Below the pieces are notes generated by a model. That model was not told the DNA's origin, did not search any database, and was given only the letters and a program-made list of their open reading frames with translations. DNA of 64,000 nt, from assembly GCA_025331445.1 (NCBI GenBank), contig JAIWNE010000031.1:247982-311981 (forward strand). Direction: 5' to 3'. Shown piece after piece: positions 11,607 to 23,939 of this stretch. Each line of letters starts with the position of its first letter. The first letter of the stretch is position 1. The stretch is from Blakeslea trispora (taxonomy: Eukaryota > Mucoromycota > Mucoromycetes > Mucorales > Choanephoraceae). The translations under genes and the position numbers were made by a program.

Positions 11607-12952
11607 TTTGCAAAAGAGTGAAAATGCATACAAAGCACAGTTACTTTTAAAACTATTTGGCATTGAACGAAACAGCTGATAATAATTCTCTGTTTTCAAG
11701 TATTGAGAATACATTGGCCCTGTTTCTTCTCTCAGTACATACATTTCAAGTTTTTCAATAGAGAATTTAAATCCTTAAATCGGCAGCTACAACGTGTTGC
11801 TTGAGTTGAGTTTAGTCTACTTTATTTCAAACATACAACTAGGTATAGTATCTGAATGACTGGTATTTACATGCCAAAGTCTTTAATGAAAAAAAAAAAG
11901 CAGTGTATTCCCTTTTTTTTTCTCCCCTTAGACTACAATAATTTTCATTTTCATTAAGTATACACACCAACCGAAGTCAGTGCCAAAACCTCCCAAAAAG
12001 GAAGGAAAAGAAGGCAATATATAATACGCCGGCTCACATTGAGTATAGCATGCTGTCCCGTGCAGCGCTACCATACAGCAATGATCATGAGGCGGATCCC
12101 TGTTCAAAGGGAGTGCAATAACAATCATCGTCATCCTCCGGTTAACTTGCATACTTAGCGCTTCACGGGAAGGGAACTAAGTGCGTCGCCAAAGACGATA
12201 CATAACCATTTTTAAGAGATCAGGTGTATGCAGCTGCCCAACAATGAACAAACATACTCAAGCGAAATTCCTTCACGGCAATGAAGCCGATCATTAGAAA
12301 CTTGGCAGAGCTCGACTCATCAGTCCGCGTTACTATCACAGCTAGAAAGCTGCCCAGTCCCAAACGTACTATAATCAGAGTTAGGATAAAGAAACAAAAA
12401 ACAAGAGAGAAAAGGTCCCTTTTTATATCTTTTTTGACAAGACCAAATCACATGTTATTTTGACTGCTAAAATTTTATAGCAGTCCTTGATGGGACTTGT
12501 TTTTTGCTTTATTCCCACCCGTTTGTGTTTTGCGCTATTTTCGCTCTTTTTGTTGATTGGTTTGTAGGAAAAAGTAAGCAAAGTAAGAAAGAGTAAAGAG
12601 CTACAAAGAAAGGATGCAGATTTCCTTTAATATATCAACTCCTTTTCAAAAAGAGCATTGATTATAGTGATACTTGTCCAACCAATTCATATGCTGGTCA
12701 GTGCGCGTAGACTCCGCGCTTAATTTTTTTTAGGTTAAAATTGAAAATAGCACACACAAAACCAAGAAGAGTTTGATTTCGTCTTTGAATTGAAATGTTT
12801 GAAAAAGATATAGTGAGGATCTCGATCTCATTGTCCATAAATGCCGAGGTTCACAAGCGAATGACTTTGTATATGAGTACCATCGGGAATGCAGTCAAAC
12901 CGGATGATACTAGATAACACCACTGGTTGTTTTGACCGGTAGAGAAATATTC
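11607..12952. other. Intergenic left of the complete transposon
   Basis: No supported gene. Unusually GC-rich patches for this genome occur at about 12000-12180 and 12290-12380, with short open frames on both strands (for instance 11928-12152 minus and 12281-12463 plus) but no recognised domain. They may be eroded mobile DNA. Confidence 0.4.
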
Positions 12953-12954
12953 TA

Positions 12955-12978
12955 GAGTGCGTCCAGTTTGTAATCGCC
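12955..12978 (+). repeat. Left terminal inverted repeat
   Basis: 24-bp perfect inverted match to 15841-15864. Preceded by TA. Confidence 0.9.
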
Positions 12979-13340
12979 GCAACTTGGTGGTGAAAATTTT
13001 TGGCACTTTTGGACCAAAATAGCAAATTTTTTTTGCAGACAAAATTAAAAAGCGAGGCCGACAATCTATTCAAAATTTAATTTTCTATCGATCCTCGGCC
13101 TCCTTTTCTTTATATCTTGTCTCTATCTCGAGTTATTTTTTTTCACTTCAACCTGAAAGTTCCTCTGAGGTCTAATTATAGGCATACATAAGTTTCAACC
13201 AATAATATAGTAGTTAGTGTTACACAACCAAACTCCGATATATTAAAATGGTAGTATGTGCTACATTGTCAGTCAGAATCCTAGTCTATTAAAATTGTTT
13301 AGCAGAACCTTTTGTCTGTTCCTTTTTCGCAAAGTTCAAT

Positions 13341-15754
13341 ATGGGTCGTCCTAGCAAAAATCTTCAGAAGCTTAAAAAGTTCAACCAAGACAGACATAAT
13401 CAAAAAGTTGAAGCTGAAAAAGCATTGGTATGGAATCAAGTGTCTTTTGAGTTGTGCAATTTAATTTAAAGATAGAACAATAAGATCGAAAATGAAGGCG
13501 TCTCTTCTATCGACGATACTTCGTTCGATTATGAAGACAACAGTAACTTTGAGTATCCTACTATTGAATCATGTTTCGACTTTGAATTTATTTCAGAGAG
13601 TGATGGCGAAGAAAGTTTAGAGATCGAATTAGAAATGTTAGACAACATTGAAGATCAGAATACAAAGTGTTTGCATGACACTTTGAAATGGGACAACAAC
13701 AACCCAGAAATCAACAAGAAAAGAAAACATTCAAGAACTTTTCAATTGACCGACAGAGCGATCAGAAAAAGAAAGCAAAAAAATAGGATGATGGCAGAAG
13801 GCTCATCAAAAATATCTGATTATTTTCAGATTTCTAAGGAACAGTCTGCTGAAGTCAGAGCCGATGAAGAAGAAGAGGAAGTAGAAGAAGCTGACGCCTT
13901 GGATATCTCCAGTGCTATCAGTAAGCTTAGTGAGTTGCTGAAGCCAGTAGCAAACTCTCGAGTTGTCCAAACTTTGCACGGACATTATGATACCTTCCGC
14001 TATCAAGCTGTCCTTGCCTACCTCAAGCGCATCAAAGATGGAAAAGGTGCCATGGAGGCAAGCCAAGAAGCAGCAGCTATAACCTGGTTGTCCCCATCCG
14101 AGTCTTATCGCGCAAAGAGTATTCGCATGTGGACTAAGGCTCTTCTTAAGACTGGGGATATCCCTGTCTTAAGACAAGGCAAGTTCGCTAAGCGAGTGTC
14201 TCTGTTGTCAGATGAGGACATCAAGCAGAGATGCCTTGACTGGTTAAGAGAAACAAAGCCCAATCAGCGATCAACAAGAGGCTTAGTTGACCATGTAAGA
14301 AAGGTGATTTTGCCTGATGTTTTGAGCACAGGTATAATAAGTGAAGAGCTAGGAAACAAGCTTAAGTCTCTGAGCCAAACCACAGTTTCTAAATACCTGA
14401 AACTGTGGGGCTTTGACTATAAGAGTACTGGCAAAGACTTTATGTACATCGATGGCCATGAAAGACAAGATGTAAAAGAATATCGTCTTCAGTGGGCAAG
14501 ACAGATGATGGAGTGGAAGAAGAGGATGGAATTTTATCCATATGGTAATGAAGAAGAGGTTGTTCAACCAACCCTTCGAGAAGAAGAAAAGAAGGTAGTT
14601 CTTGTCACTCATGATGAGAGCACCTTTTATGCCAACGATGGAAAGAAGACTCGCTGGCAACTACCTACCGAATCGGCTATCTTGCCTAAAGGCCAGGGCA
14701 AGTCTGTCATGGTGTCAGAGTTCATGTGCGCTTGCCATGGTACTATGAAGGCTTTGGTCAACGGGGAAGAGAGGTCCTCAAGAACAATTTTCTATCCAGG
14801 TGGAGACAACTGGTGGAAATGTGAGGACCTCAATGCACAACTCAAGGAGGATGTACTTCCGCTCTTTGAGTTGTTGCATCCTGACTGTATTGGTTTGTTT
14901 GCGTTTGATCAAAGTCAAAATCATCGTGCATTTGGCAATGATGCCTTGCTTGCGAGTAGAATGTCTTCTGGGGAAATCCCATACAAACCAGAATCACCTT
15001 ATCGCTTTCGAGACGGCTTCTACAGAGATCCAGAATCAGACCAAGCCATGATGCAAAGCATGTACTTCATGCGCAATATTGATTTTAGAAAATTCAAGAC
15101 TGAATTTAAAAGACTCAAGCCTCAAGTAGGGCCAAGAAAGCGTTTTGGAACAGAGAATGCTTTGAGAACTTTTTTGGTACAAAAGCTACAGTTCCCTAGA
15201 CCCGTAAGTTTTTATTGCAATTACAAAAAATCAACTCTCCAATAACTTTTAACTCATAATCTTAGGTTGAGTACTTTAAAGGCACTTTCCAAATCCTTTT
15301 GGAAAGACGGCTCATTCAAAAAGACTGTTCGCTCTTGAAAAAGTGTAATGATGAGCATACTGGTGACAAGTGTTGTCTAGAGAAAATACTGTCGGCACAA
15401 GATGATTTTGTTAATCAAAAGTCAATCCTAGAAGAAACAATCATCAACAATGGCCATATGATGACACTCTATCCAAAGTATCATTGCGAAACCAATTGGA
15501 TTGAGCGACACTGGGCCGAGTCAAAGCGTATTGCTCGTCTTGAGTGTGACTACACATTTAAGGGCCTTAAAGATAACATCCATAAGTTTCTAGACAGCAA
15601 TCAGGTTACCAATGGTACAAAGACAATTAGAAAATGGCAAAACCTTGCTTATCGGTATATAGAAGCATATAGCCAAGGTCATGATGCCATCGAGACAAAT
15701 GAGCTTGTCAAAAAATTTTCTAAAACATACAAAAGTCATAGAAAGCTCATATAA
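13341..15754 (+). CDS. DDE transposase, intact, three exons
   Basis: Exons 13341-13427, 13476-15203 and 15266-15754 give 767 residues from MGRPSKNLQKLKKF. A long acidic N-terminal part is followed by a probable HTH region (residues about 230-380) and a DDE core. Probable catalytic residues are Asp about 409 in VTHDESTFYAND, Asp about 507 in FAFDQSQNH and Glu about 685 in PKYHCETNWIERHW, the last resembling the Tc1/mariner P.hNPIE-type motif. KGQGKSVMVSEF and the Cys pair in DKCCLEKILSAQ are shared with a transposase family widespread in fungi. It would cut and paste its own element. Homologues in other genomes would be expected in multiple copies. Confidence 0.88.
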
Positions 15755-15840
15755 ATAAAAAAAAATCCAGTATAGACAAATTTTAAGGTGCGATTTTAAT
15801 CGGCGACGAAATGGGTCAAAAGTTCCTCTAAAAAATTATT

Positions 15841-15864
15841 GGCGATTACAAACTGGACGCACTC
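15841..15864 (-). repeat. Right terminal inverted repeat
   Basis: Perfect 24-bp reverse complement of 12955-12978, followed by TA. Confidence 0.9.
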
Positions 15865-15866
15865 TA

Positions 15867-17146
15867 CATCAACTCTAAGTTGATGCAACAAGAGTCTCTT
15901 TTATGCCCTTATCTGTGCATAGAGGATGGAACTTTGCTTGGACAATCTAGTTTTCTGAGCTTCTTGAAAGTTTTTTTAAAAAAAAAAAAGGATGACAATA
16001 TAGTGTTTATATGCCAAATTATCTAGCAAAGGTGTTAAATTCAACAAGCTTCAAATAAGCGACATAAACAATATTCGCTACGGAACTAAAACAAAGAGAC
16101 ATTATGAATTGTGGTCTTTTAAGAAAGCAGCAGCAGACTTGACTGAACAAATTTAAAGTGAAAATTACGAGGTCAGCTACACCCCCTAATGCTAACAGCT
16201 TTCTTACTGTTGTATTCTTCATGAATGACTACATGGTTAAAAAATGCCAGAAGACTCAACAAAGTAATCATCGTTGATGCAAACACTTAGGAAATGTTAT
16301 TGATTTGTGCTTATGGCATGGACAGCGTTGGATGTTTTGCTCTCAAAGCTTTCCCAATCACTTTTTTTGCATGGACCTCTGATGAGAAAGGAAAAAAAGT
16401 CTATAAATTGGTCTTGAACAGCTTGCAAGGTATTCCTGATAATACTGTAAAATCAGTTTTTTTTTTTGAAATGTGTTGTTTAAATCGAAAATGCTTTTTG
16501 ATCTTGTGCGAAATAACCACAAGAAAACAGAATCGCTCTAAACTCAGTTGAGTCAGTGTTAGCTGAATTCCAGGTAGAAAGAAGATTGCGCTTCCAAAAG
16601 ACTCAAGATCAGATACGTAAAAAGTGGATAAAGATGACAAATGCAGATTGACTTTTTGTCTGAATGGAAAAGAAAGAGCAGCTCTATTATCAATCGTATC
16701 AATGTTTCTAAAAAAAGCAAAGCCGAACTTTTGTAAGACCAAGGCTCCAAAAAGTACATCTCTCAAGTATCTCATCTTTGTAGAATCAGCGGCAACAGAC
16801 TTGGTTATGCAGCCTGTACTACACTTTTATGAATCATTGACTATAGAAGCTTATCTGTAAAAGACAATAATGCTTCTTTCAAAGCATAATAAATGAGGAG
16901 CAACCCCCAAGACACCATTCAATATTTTCTCTTGGGTGGGGATATGGAGGTTGTTAAATACATGAAGGAAAGTATATCTTGAATAAATAAAAGTAAAAGG
17001 AAGTTCCTTAATTTTTCGAAATGTTATGCAAGCTCATGAAAACAAGTCACGAAGGCTTGAGTCTTTTTCTCTATTTAGCTATTCGAACCAATGGATTAAT
17101 TTTTCTCTTTTTTTTTTTTAAAGAAAAACTATTAGATCTATAGATT
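15867..17146. other. Intergenic with eroded coding-like stretches
   Basis: A plus-strand frame at about 16020-16160 reads LSSKGVKFNKLQISDINNIR then YELWSFKKAAADLTEQI before a stop, and 16624-16860 opens as a 78-codon frame. Neither has a recognised domain and both are interrupted, so they are probably decayed mobile or gene sequence. The last 150 bp form the SPB1 promoter. Confidence 0.4.
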
Positions 17147-20060
17147 ATGGGTAAAGCAAGAGAGAAGAAGAACTCCAAAGGTAAACTATTTCTTGCGCTA
17201 CTACATAAAATGGTCTGTTTCTTATTCTCCTTTTGTTACATAGGTCGTTTGGATAAGTACTATCACTTGGCCAAGGAACAAGGTTATCGTGCTCGTTCAG
17301 CCTTCAAGTTGATTCAATTGAACAAAAAATTCAACTTTTTGGAAAAGTCTCGAGTTTTGATCGATTTGTGTGCTGCTCCAGGTGGTTGGTAAGTGAGATG
17401 AACAGATTGACAGAAAACAACTTTTTTTTTAACTTGTAAAAAAACTATATAGGCTTCAAGTAGCTACAAAGTACATGCCTCAATCTAGTCTTGTTATTGG
17501 TGAGTTACAATGCATCATGGTTTTCTATCATCTAGGCTAACTTTGAATAAATTAGGTGTCGATCTTTGTGCTATTAAGCCTATTCCCGGTGTCATTACTT
17601 TCCAAGATGATATCACAACTGAAAGATGTAGACAAAATTTGCGTCAAGAAATGAAGACCTGGAAAGCTGATGTGTATGTGTGTTTTTTTTAAAAAAGAGA
17701 GAGATCAAGATGGACATCAGACATATTTACCTTTTTTTTTTAATGTAGTGTACTTCACGATGGTGCTCCTAATGTTGGTAGAGCATGGATTCATGATGCC
17801 TTTTCACAATCCGAGCTGGTACTCGTTTCTTTAAAATTGGCTACTGAGTTTTTAGCCAAGGGTGGTACCTTTGTTACCAAGGTCTTTAGATCCAAAGATT
17901 ACAATAAGCTCCTTTGGGTCTTTCAACAACTTTTCCGTAAAGTAGAAGCCACTAAGCCTCCATCCTCTCGTAATGTCTCTGCCGAAATTTTCGTTGTTTG
18001 TAGAGATTTCATTGCACCCAAGCGTATTGATCCTCGTATCTTGGATCCTAAATCCGTCTTTTCGGATGTTGGTGCCGAAGAACAAAAGAAGCTGACCGAC
18101 ATTTTTAAGCCCGAAAAGAAGAATAGACACAGAGATGGTTATGAAGACGATAACTACACAATGCACAAAAAGGTGGATGTGATGGAATTCGTTCGTTCTC
18201 AAGATCCTATCAGCGTATTGGGTTCTTACAGTCAACTGACTTTTGAATCGGATGAAGCCAAAGAACTGTTGAAGCGTGACATGACAACTGAAGATGTCAA
18301 GATTAACTGTCAAGATTTAAAGGTACTTGGTAAAGGTGACTTTAAGGATCTATTGAAATGGAGAGCCAAGTTGCGTGAAGAATACAAGATGGATAAGAAA
18401 CAAGAAGAAGAAGATGCAAAGGCCAATATGTTGGTTGAAGAAGAGCCCATGGATGAAGATGAACTTTTAGAAGCCGAGTTGGCCAATCTGACAAAAGAAG
18501 AAGCTGCCAAACGAAAGCGTGAAAAGAGAAAGGCTAACGAAAAGAAGATGAAGCTGATTCAACGTATGCAGCTCAACATGATTGTGCCCACCGATATCGC
18601 TTTAGATGAAAATGGTGTAGGCGATGAAGAAATATTCAATATCAAAAAGATCAAGCAAGATGACTCTCTTGCCAAGCTTCATAAAGGTGATATGTCATTA
18701 GCAGACAACCTTGATGAAGAAGCCACGGATGAGATCAGTATGGACCTAAAGGGTCGTATCAGAGAAATGGACTATGACATGAACAATGGTGTTGTTGACT
18801 CTGACGAAGAATACGAACGCGACCTGGAAGATCAGATGGACGAAGACTATACACGTTACAAGCAAAGACGAGCTGAAAGAGATGCCAAGTTCAGAGCCAA
18901 GCAAGCCCGCGACGAAGAAGATGAATGGCATGGTTTTGATGAAAAAGAGAACAAGAGAGATAAACGATTTGACTCTGATAGTGATGATTCCGATTCCGAT
19001 TCCGAATCTGATGAATCCGATAGTGACAGTGATAGTGATGAAGATGTGCCTGTTGCCAAGAAGTCAAGCACGAAAGAAACCAAAAAGAGCAAGCCCAATT
19101 CACTTATGAACGATCTTGGCGAGAAGGCTGCTTTGTCCAAGAAGACAGCCAGTGGCCTTTCTACTGCTGCTTCCATGTTCTTTGATCAAGATATTTTCCA
19201 GGATGTTGCTTTGGATGAACTTGTAGAAGGATCTGATGATGATGAAGAAGAAGATGTTGAGATGGAAGAACAACAGACGCGTAAGAGAAAGCGATCTCAA
19301 GATGATGAAGAAGAAGAAGAGGAGGAAAGTGATTTTGAAGTTGAAGAAACTGAAGAGATTGCACCTTCTGATGAAGAAATGTGGGATGGTAAAGAAGATG
19401 AAAACTCAAAGGCAATGAAGAAGGCATTTGGTAAGTGAGATACTGTGTATCTTTTGTTGTATGACTTATAAGTGATCATTAGAAACTGGTCTGACTACTC
19501 CTGAATCCATCACACTGGCTCGTCAATTGGCCAACAAGGAAAAGACAGTAGAAGATTTGATTGATCTCGGCTTTTCCAAGGAAGCCTTCAGAGACAAAGA
19601 TGGCTTACCCGAATGGTTCTTGGATGAAGAAAAGAAACATAACAAGCCTAATTTACCTGTGACTAAAGAAGCCATGAACCAATTGAGAGCCAAACTAAGA
19701 GCTCTGGATGCTCGTCCTATCAAGAAGGTAGCTGAAGCCAAGGCTCGTAAGAAGTTCAAGGCTGCTCAGCGTCTTGCCAAGGCTCAAAAGAAGGCCACCG
19801 ATATTGCCGATAACCCAGACATGTCTGAAAAAGAAAAGGCAAAGAACATTGGTAAATTGATTGCCAGGGCCACCAAGTCTAAACCAAAGAAGGATGTCAA
19901 GGTGGTTGTGGCTAAAGGTGCTAACCGTGGTGTCAAGGGTCGTCCAAAGGGTGTTAAGGGTAGATATAAGATGGTGGATGGTGTGATGAAGAAGGAAAGA
20001 CGTGCAGAAAAGAGAAGAGAAAAGAAGCTAAAGAAGCGTACTGGTAATGGACGTCGTTAA
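17147..20060 (+). CDS. spb1: rRNA 2'-O-methyltransferase Spb1
   Basis: Exons 17147-17180, 17244-17388, 17453-17499, 17556-17673, 17749-19430 and 19483-20060 give 867 residues. The N-terminal FtsJ-type methyltransferase shows [20 protein letters not shown] (catalytic Lys), the SAM-binding [25 protein letters not shown] and [14 protein letters not shown]. The middle holds acidic runs and coiled coil. The C-terminus (from about 19520) is the conserved Spb1 C-domain rich in Lys, ending [15 protein letters not shown]. Spb1 methylates 25S rRNA at the A-loop during 60S assembly in the nucleolus. Length matches the family (yeast 841). Confidence 0.96.
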
Positions 20061-20643
20061 GAAGAAATGCATCATTCCCTTCTGTTTTTGTAATTTATAG
20101 ATTCCCTCTTTATGTTTTTTTCTTGTTGTTATTATCCCTGCTTATTATTACATAATTAAAAAAGAAAGTTCTTGGTTTAATCCGTTGTCTTACTTCATCG
20201 TGTATTTTAGAGCTAATTTTTTTTAAAAGTTGTCAATCATTACGCTCTAGAACAAAAATAGAGATTTCTTGTCACAACCTTTTTTTTTTTTTAACAGAAT
20301 TACAGTTGTAACACAGAAATTTTAAGGGTAAAATAGCTTAAAAGTAAAAATGACATACACAAATGTACATCTTATCTATTGAACAATAGTTATTCATTTC
20401 TTGTCAATGTCACATGATGTGATTATCTTGAATTATGACATTTTAAGCCTTATAGGGCTATATAAATCATGTAATTTTTTTGTCATGTTTTATCCCCCTC
20501 TTTTAGTCCCTTTTTTTTTACAGAAAGTGTTGTAAATGTTACAAGTTTTGGGACATTGATCGCCTTGGCTATAAAAGAAAAAAAAAGGTCTCTGTACTCA
20601 AAACAAAAAAAAAAAAGAGATGAACAAATCACCAGTCAGTTAC
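20061..20643. other. Intergenic between SPB1 and the kinase gene
   Basis: Contains many T and A runs and no gene. It merges into the kinase promoter, which holds CRE-like motifs described separately. Confidence 0.5.
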
Positions 20644-20700
20644 TACGTCATACCTCTAAATCGGGAAATAGAGTCTTTTTTTTTATATATACGACGTCAT
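20644..20700 (+). promoter_or_regulatory. Two ATF/CREB-type motifs in the kinase promoter
   Basis: TACGTCAT at 20644-20651 and GACGTCAT at 20693-20700 both contain TGACGT on the minus strand, the core bound by Atf1/CREB-type bZIP factors. They lie about 130-180 bp before the kinase ATG at 20827. In fission yeast the orthologous srk1 gene is controlled by the Sty1-Atf1 stress pathway, so the position is suggestive. Function is inferred. Confidence 0.45.
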
Positions 20701-20826
20701 TTGGTCGTTATTTTGGTCTGTGAGTATAAAATGGCAAGTTTTTTTTTTCTTTTTTTTTTTTTTTATTTATTTGATCACTTATTACTGTTTTTCTTTTTTC
20801 TTTGTCTGCTTTACATACTCTAAATC

Positions 20827-22775
20827 ATGCTTGCACAGATTAAAAGCTTATTTAAGCAAAAAAAGACATACCCTAAAGGTAAAAAAAAAGAAATAGGCTA
20901 TCCAATGAAACAGGAATTAACAAGGTCAAAATAGACCTTACACCTGAAGAAAAGAAACATAATAAAGATGTTGCTACTCGCATTGTACAAGAAGAAAAAC
21001 AACGCAAGAATACCTTGCCAAAGTACCCTGGTCTAGAGCGATTTGAGATGATTGAAAAGATTGGCGAGTAAGTGTTGTTTCGTAAGCAAAAAAAAGAAAA
21101 TTTTTTACCTAACTTGCCTGTGTTTCCTTTAGAGGTGCATTTTCCTATGTCTTTAAAGCAAGAGATACCTTAACAGACAAAGAAGTAGCTGTTAAGGTGG
21201 TACGTAAAAAGGAATTGGATGCTTCTGAGGTAATTTGTTTATCCATATGTCATCATTACATAAGCTTATTCTTCTCTTCAGAACAACCAAAACCACCTTC
21301 ACCCCAACATGAAGAAAAAGACAAAAGCCACAGAACGAGCCAATATTCTAAAAGAAGTTCAGATTATGCGAAATATGAACCACAAGAATATCGTTCAACT
21401 CATTCAGTTCTCAGAATCAGACGATTATTACTTTTTGGTGTTGGAATTATGTCAAGGCGGTGAATTGTTTCATCGGATTGTCAAGTTGACTTATTTTAGT
21501 GAAGATCTGGCTCGTCACGTCATTACTCAGGTAGCTGAAGGTATTCGTTATCTTCATGAAGAATGTGGTGTTGTACACCGGTAAGTTGTGTATGTGAATT
21601 CATCAGACAGACACTCATGACTTGTTTCTAGTGATATCAAGCCTGAAAACATCCTGTTTGAACCTATTCCTATCATCAAACGTGATAAAGTAGAAAACCT
21701 TTTCAACGATGAAGATAAGGAAGATGAAGGTGTCTTTACAGAAGGTGTTGGTGGTGGTGGTATTGGTGTTGTCAAGTTGGCCGATTTTGGTCTCTCCAAG
21801 GTCATCTGGGACAACTCTACCTTAACTCCCTGTGGTACAGTTGGCTATACAGCACCTGAGATTGTACGCGACCAGAAATACTCTAAATCAGTCGATATGT
21901 GGGCTATTGGCTGTGTTCTCTATACCATCCTCTGTGGTTTCCCACCTTTTTACGATGAATCTATCCGTGCACTGACTCATAAGGTAGCTCGTGGTGAATA
22001 TACCTTTTTGAGTCCTTGGTGGGACCCTATTTCACCCGCTGCCAAAGATCTGATTCGCAATCTCTTGACTGTGGATCCCGAAAAGCGTTATACCATTGAA
22101 GAGTTCTTTAAGCATCCTTGGATCACTCGATCTACCTTCCCTCCTAAACAAGATCAAATAGATCTCATTCAAAAGAAAAAACCAAATGATCCTCGTACTC
22201 AAGCCATGCAGAATGCTGCCAACAAGGCTCAAGAACAAGGCAGAATTCAAAAGCAAGAAGACATCATGCATGAACTGGCTGCTAATTCGGCTGCTCATGA
22301 ACAAGACAAGACGAAAAAGAAACCGACTGGTAAACGCACTGATCTGTTCTCACCTGGTATTAACTCTATCAAGGAAATCTTGGATATTACCTATGCTGTT
22401 CAGCGTATGGGAGAAGAAAAAAAGAAGAAGGCTCAACCTGGTCAAGAAGAACTCACTCAACCTGCTTTTGCTCCTGGTGGTTATGATTCTATCTCTGAAG
22501 AAGAAGAAGATGAAGAAGAAGAAGAAAAGACAAAAGAGACAAAGAGACATAGCCATGGTATTGATAGAGAAGTCATTGCTATGGCTGAACAGATGGTACA
22601 TGATGGCAAAGGTATTGCACCTGCAGCCTTTACTGTCTCACCTGAGCAAAAGCAACAGACTCAACAGACTCATATGATCACACCCACCTCAAGGAGAAGA
22701 CGCAACATGTTTGAGCTAGATTTAACAAAGGCTACCTTGTTAAAGAATAGACGTATGGCTCCTGTTGAGAATTAA
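20827..22775 (+). CDS. srk1: MAPK-activated Ser/Thr kinase, Srk1/Rck1/Rck2 type
   Basis: Exons 20827-20878, 20914-21067, 21133-21229, 21282-21580 and 21632-22775 give 581 residues. Kinase landmarks: IGEGAFSYVFKARD (G-loop), VAVKVV (Lys), VVHRDIKPENILF (catalytic loop), KLADFGLSKV (DFG) and GTVGYTAPEIV. A roughly 35-residue insert between catalytic loop and DFG (acidic, then Gly-rich) and the NMKKKTKATERANILKEVQI segment before helix C are characteristic of the Rck2/Srk1 subfamily of CaMK-like kinases acting downstream of stress MAPKs. The C-terminus is Glu/Lys-rich and ends after a basic RRRRNMFELD stretch that may be a docking or autoregulatory site. Confidence 0.9.
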
Positions 22776-22851
22776 AAAAAAAAAGAGATTGTATATATAT
22801 ATATGTTATCATCCCTATCTTATACCCCAATAAAACAACACATGCTTCATC

Positions 22852-23612
22852 TTATTTATTGTGCCAAAAAAGTGTCTTGAATGAAGACCAACTATCAGAA
22901 TCACGATAGATGTATTGCATAGAAGCTCTAAGAGAAGGTTGGACAGTCTCTGTCTCATGTCTAAATAGCCACTAGATTGTTCAACAGTAAGTATAGGCTA
23001 GTCAAGAATAAGCAATAATCTTACCATGATCACTCCCCAAACAACAGCAGCAAATACAGGATAAGTGTGTTCAGGTGCATTCATGATTTGTCGTTGAACA
23101 GGTACTTTGACCATAGCCAGAACAGCTCGAGAAAATAAATAGAGAATAATCTAAACAAGATAAGTCCTTTTTTTTTTCTTTTTAATCCAGACTATATCTA
23201 ACCTGTTGATTGATACTGTTGTTTTCACCAAACACATAATAACCACCTATCACACCAGCAATAAAAGGATGAACACTGGCTTCTTTATCTCCATTCAGTT
23301 TCTTTTGTACAATCATCAATGTCTTGTAGATAGTAGCAAATAAGCCCAAGTTTTGTGCATGTTGTTTTGTAGCCATCAAAATGCCCTTCACTTTATTCTC
23401 TAGACTGATTTGTTTCTTTAGTCAACAGATGAAAAACAAGCCTTTTTTTTTTATATGATACGTTACGAGTCTGTCTTGAACAAGACGGTCATCACCAAGG
23501 CATGTGGAAATCTCACTTTGGTACCGTACACTATACCATTTCGACATCCTTTTAGAATAGAGAATAGGTCATGGAATCGAGGGTCTAGTGCAATCTTGTC
23601 AAGTGTGTTCAT
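22852..23612 (-). CDS. pxmp4: Peroxisomal membrane protein PXMP4 (PMP24), Tim17-related family
   Basis: Exons 23467-23612, 23203-23404, 23025-23150 and 22852-22971 give 197 residues. Signatures are LKGCRNGIVYGTKVRFPHAL near the start, then MATKQHAQNLGLFATIYK, AGVIGGYYVFGENNSINQQ and LYLFSRAVLAMVKVPV, as in the PXMP4 family. It is predicted to be a small multi-pass peroxisomal membrane protein of unknown transport role. The length is typical (human 212). Confidence 0.9.
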
Positions 23613-23939
23613 GGTGTATAGAAAAAAAGAAAAAAAAAAAAGAGAGAGAAAGGGACAAGAATGCAGATAAATCTTAATTTGACCACAAAATTAAAAAAAA
23701 AAATTAAGTATGTGAGAATTCGATTGCATTGATGATGAGTATTTTTTTCACATAAAATAAAAAAAAAGAGACAATGAATTTACATGTGATTCTAGGGTTA
23801 CAAGTTGTGAAATTCCGCTTTTTTTCTTTTTCTTGTGTATGTTATTTTGTTTAATTAAGATAGAATTACAAATAAAAAACAAATGATAATAAAAAAAAAG
23901 AGAGAGGGGGAAATCATAAACATTGGCTTTTCTTTTTTT
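23613..23939. other. Intergenic between PXMP4 start and Ras stop
   Basis: Low-complexity A/T and GA-rich tracts (near 23625-23650 and 23890-23905). It must hold the PXMP4 promoter and the Ras 3' UTR; nothing else is seen. Confidence 0.5.

Larger units (their letters stand above)
12955..15864 (+). mobile_element. Complete TIR DNA transposon, 2910 bp, TA target duplication
   Basis: The element begins at 12955 with GAGTGCGTCCAGTTTGTAAT... and ends at 15864 with the exact reverse complement; 24 bp match perfectly (12955-12978 against 15841-15864) and similarity continues weakly inward. TA flanks both ends (12953-12954 and 15865-15866), the duplication expected for the Tc1/mariner/IS630 assemblage. 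It contains one three-exon transposase gene with all exons open. Perfect TIRs and an unbroken transposase suggest a recent, possibly still active copy. Confidence 0.85.

Noticed and set aside
12709..12740. GCGCG/CGCGC hairpin followed by a T run, resembling a terminator
   Set aside because: The stem is only 5 bp and no pol III or bacterial-type gene precedes it.
19100..19479. Several Ser/His/Leu-rich frames opposite the SPB1 acidic region
   Set aside because: They are complements of GAA/GAT codon runs in SPB1.
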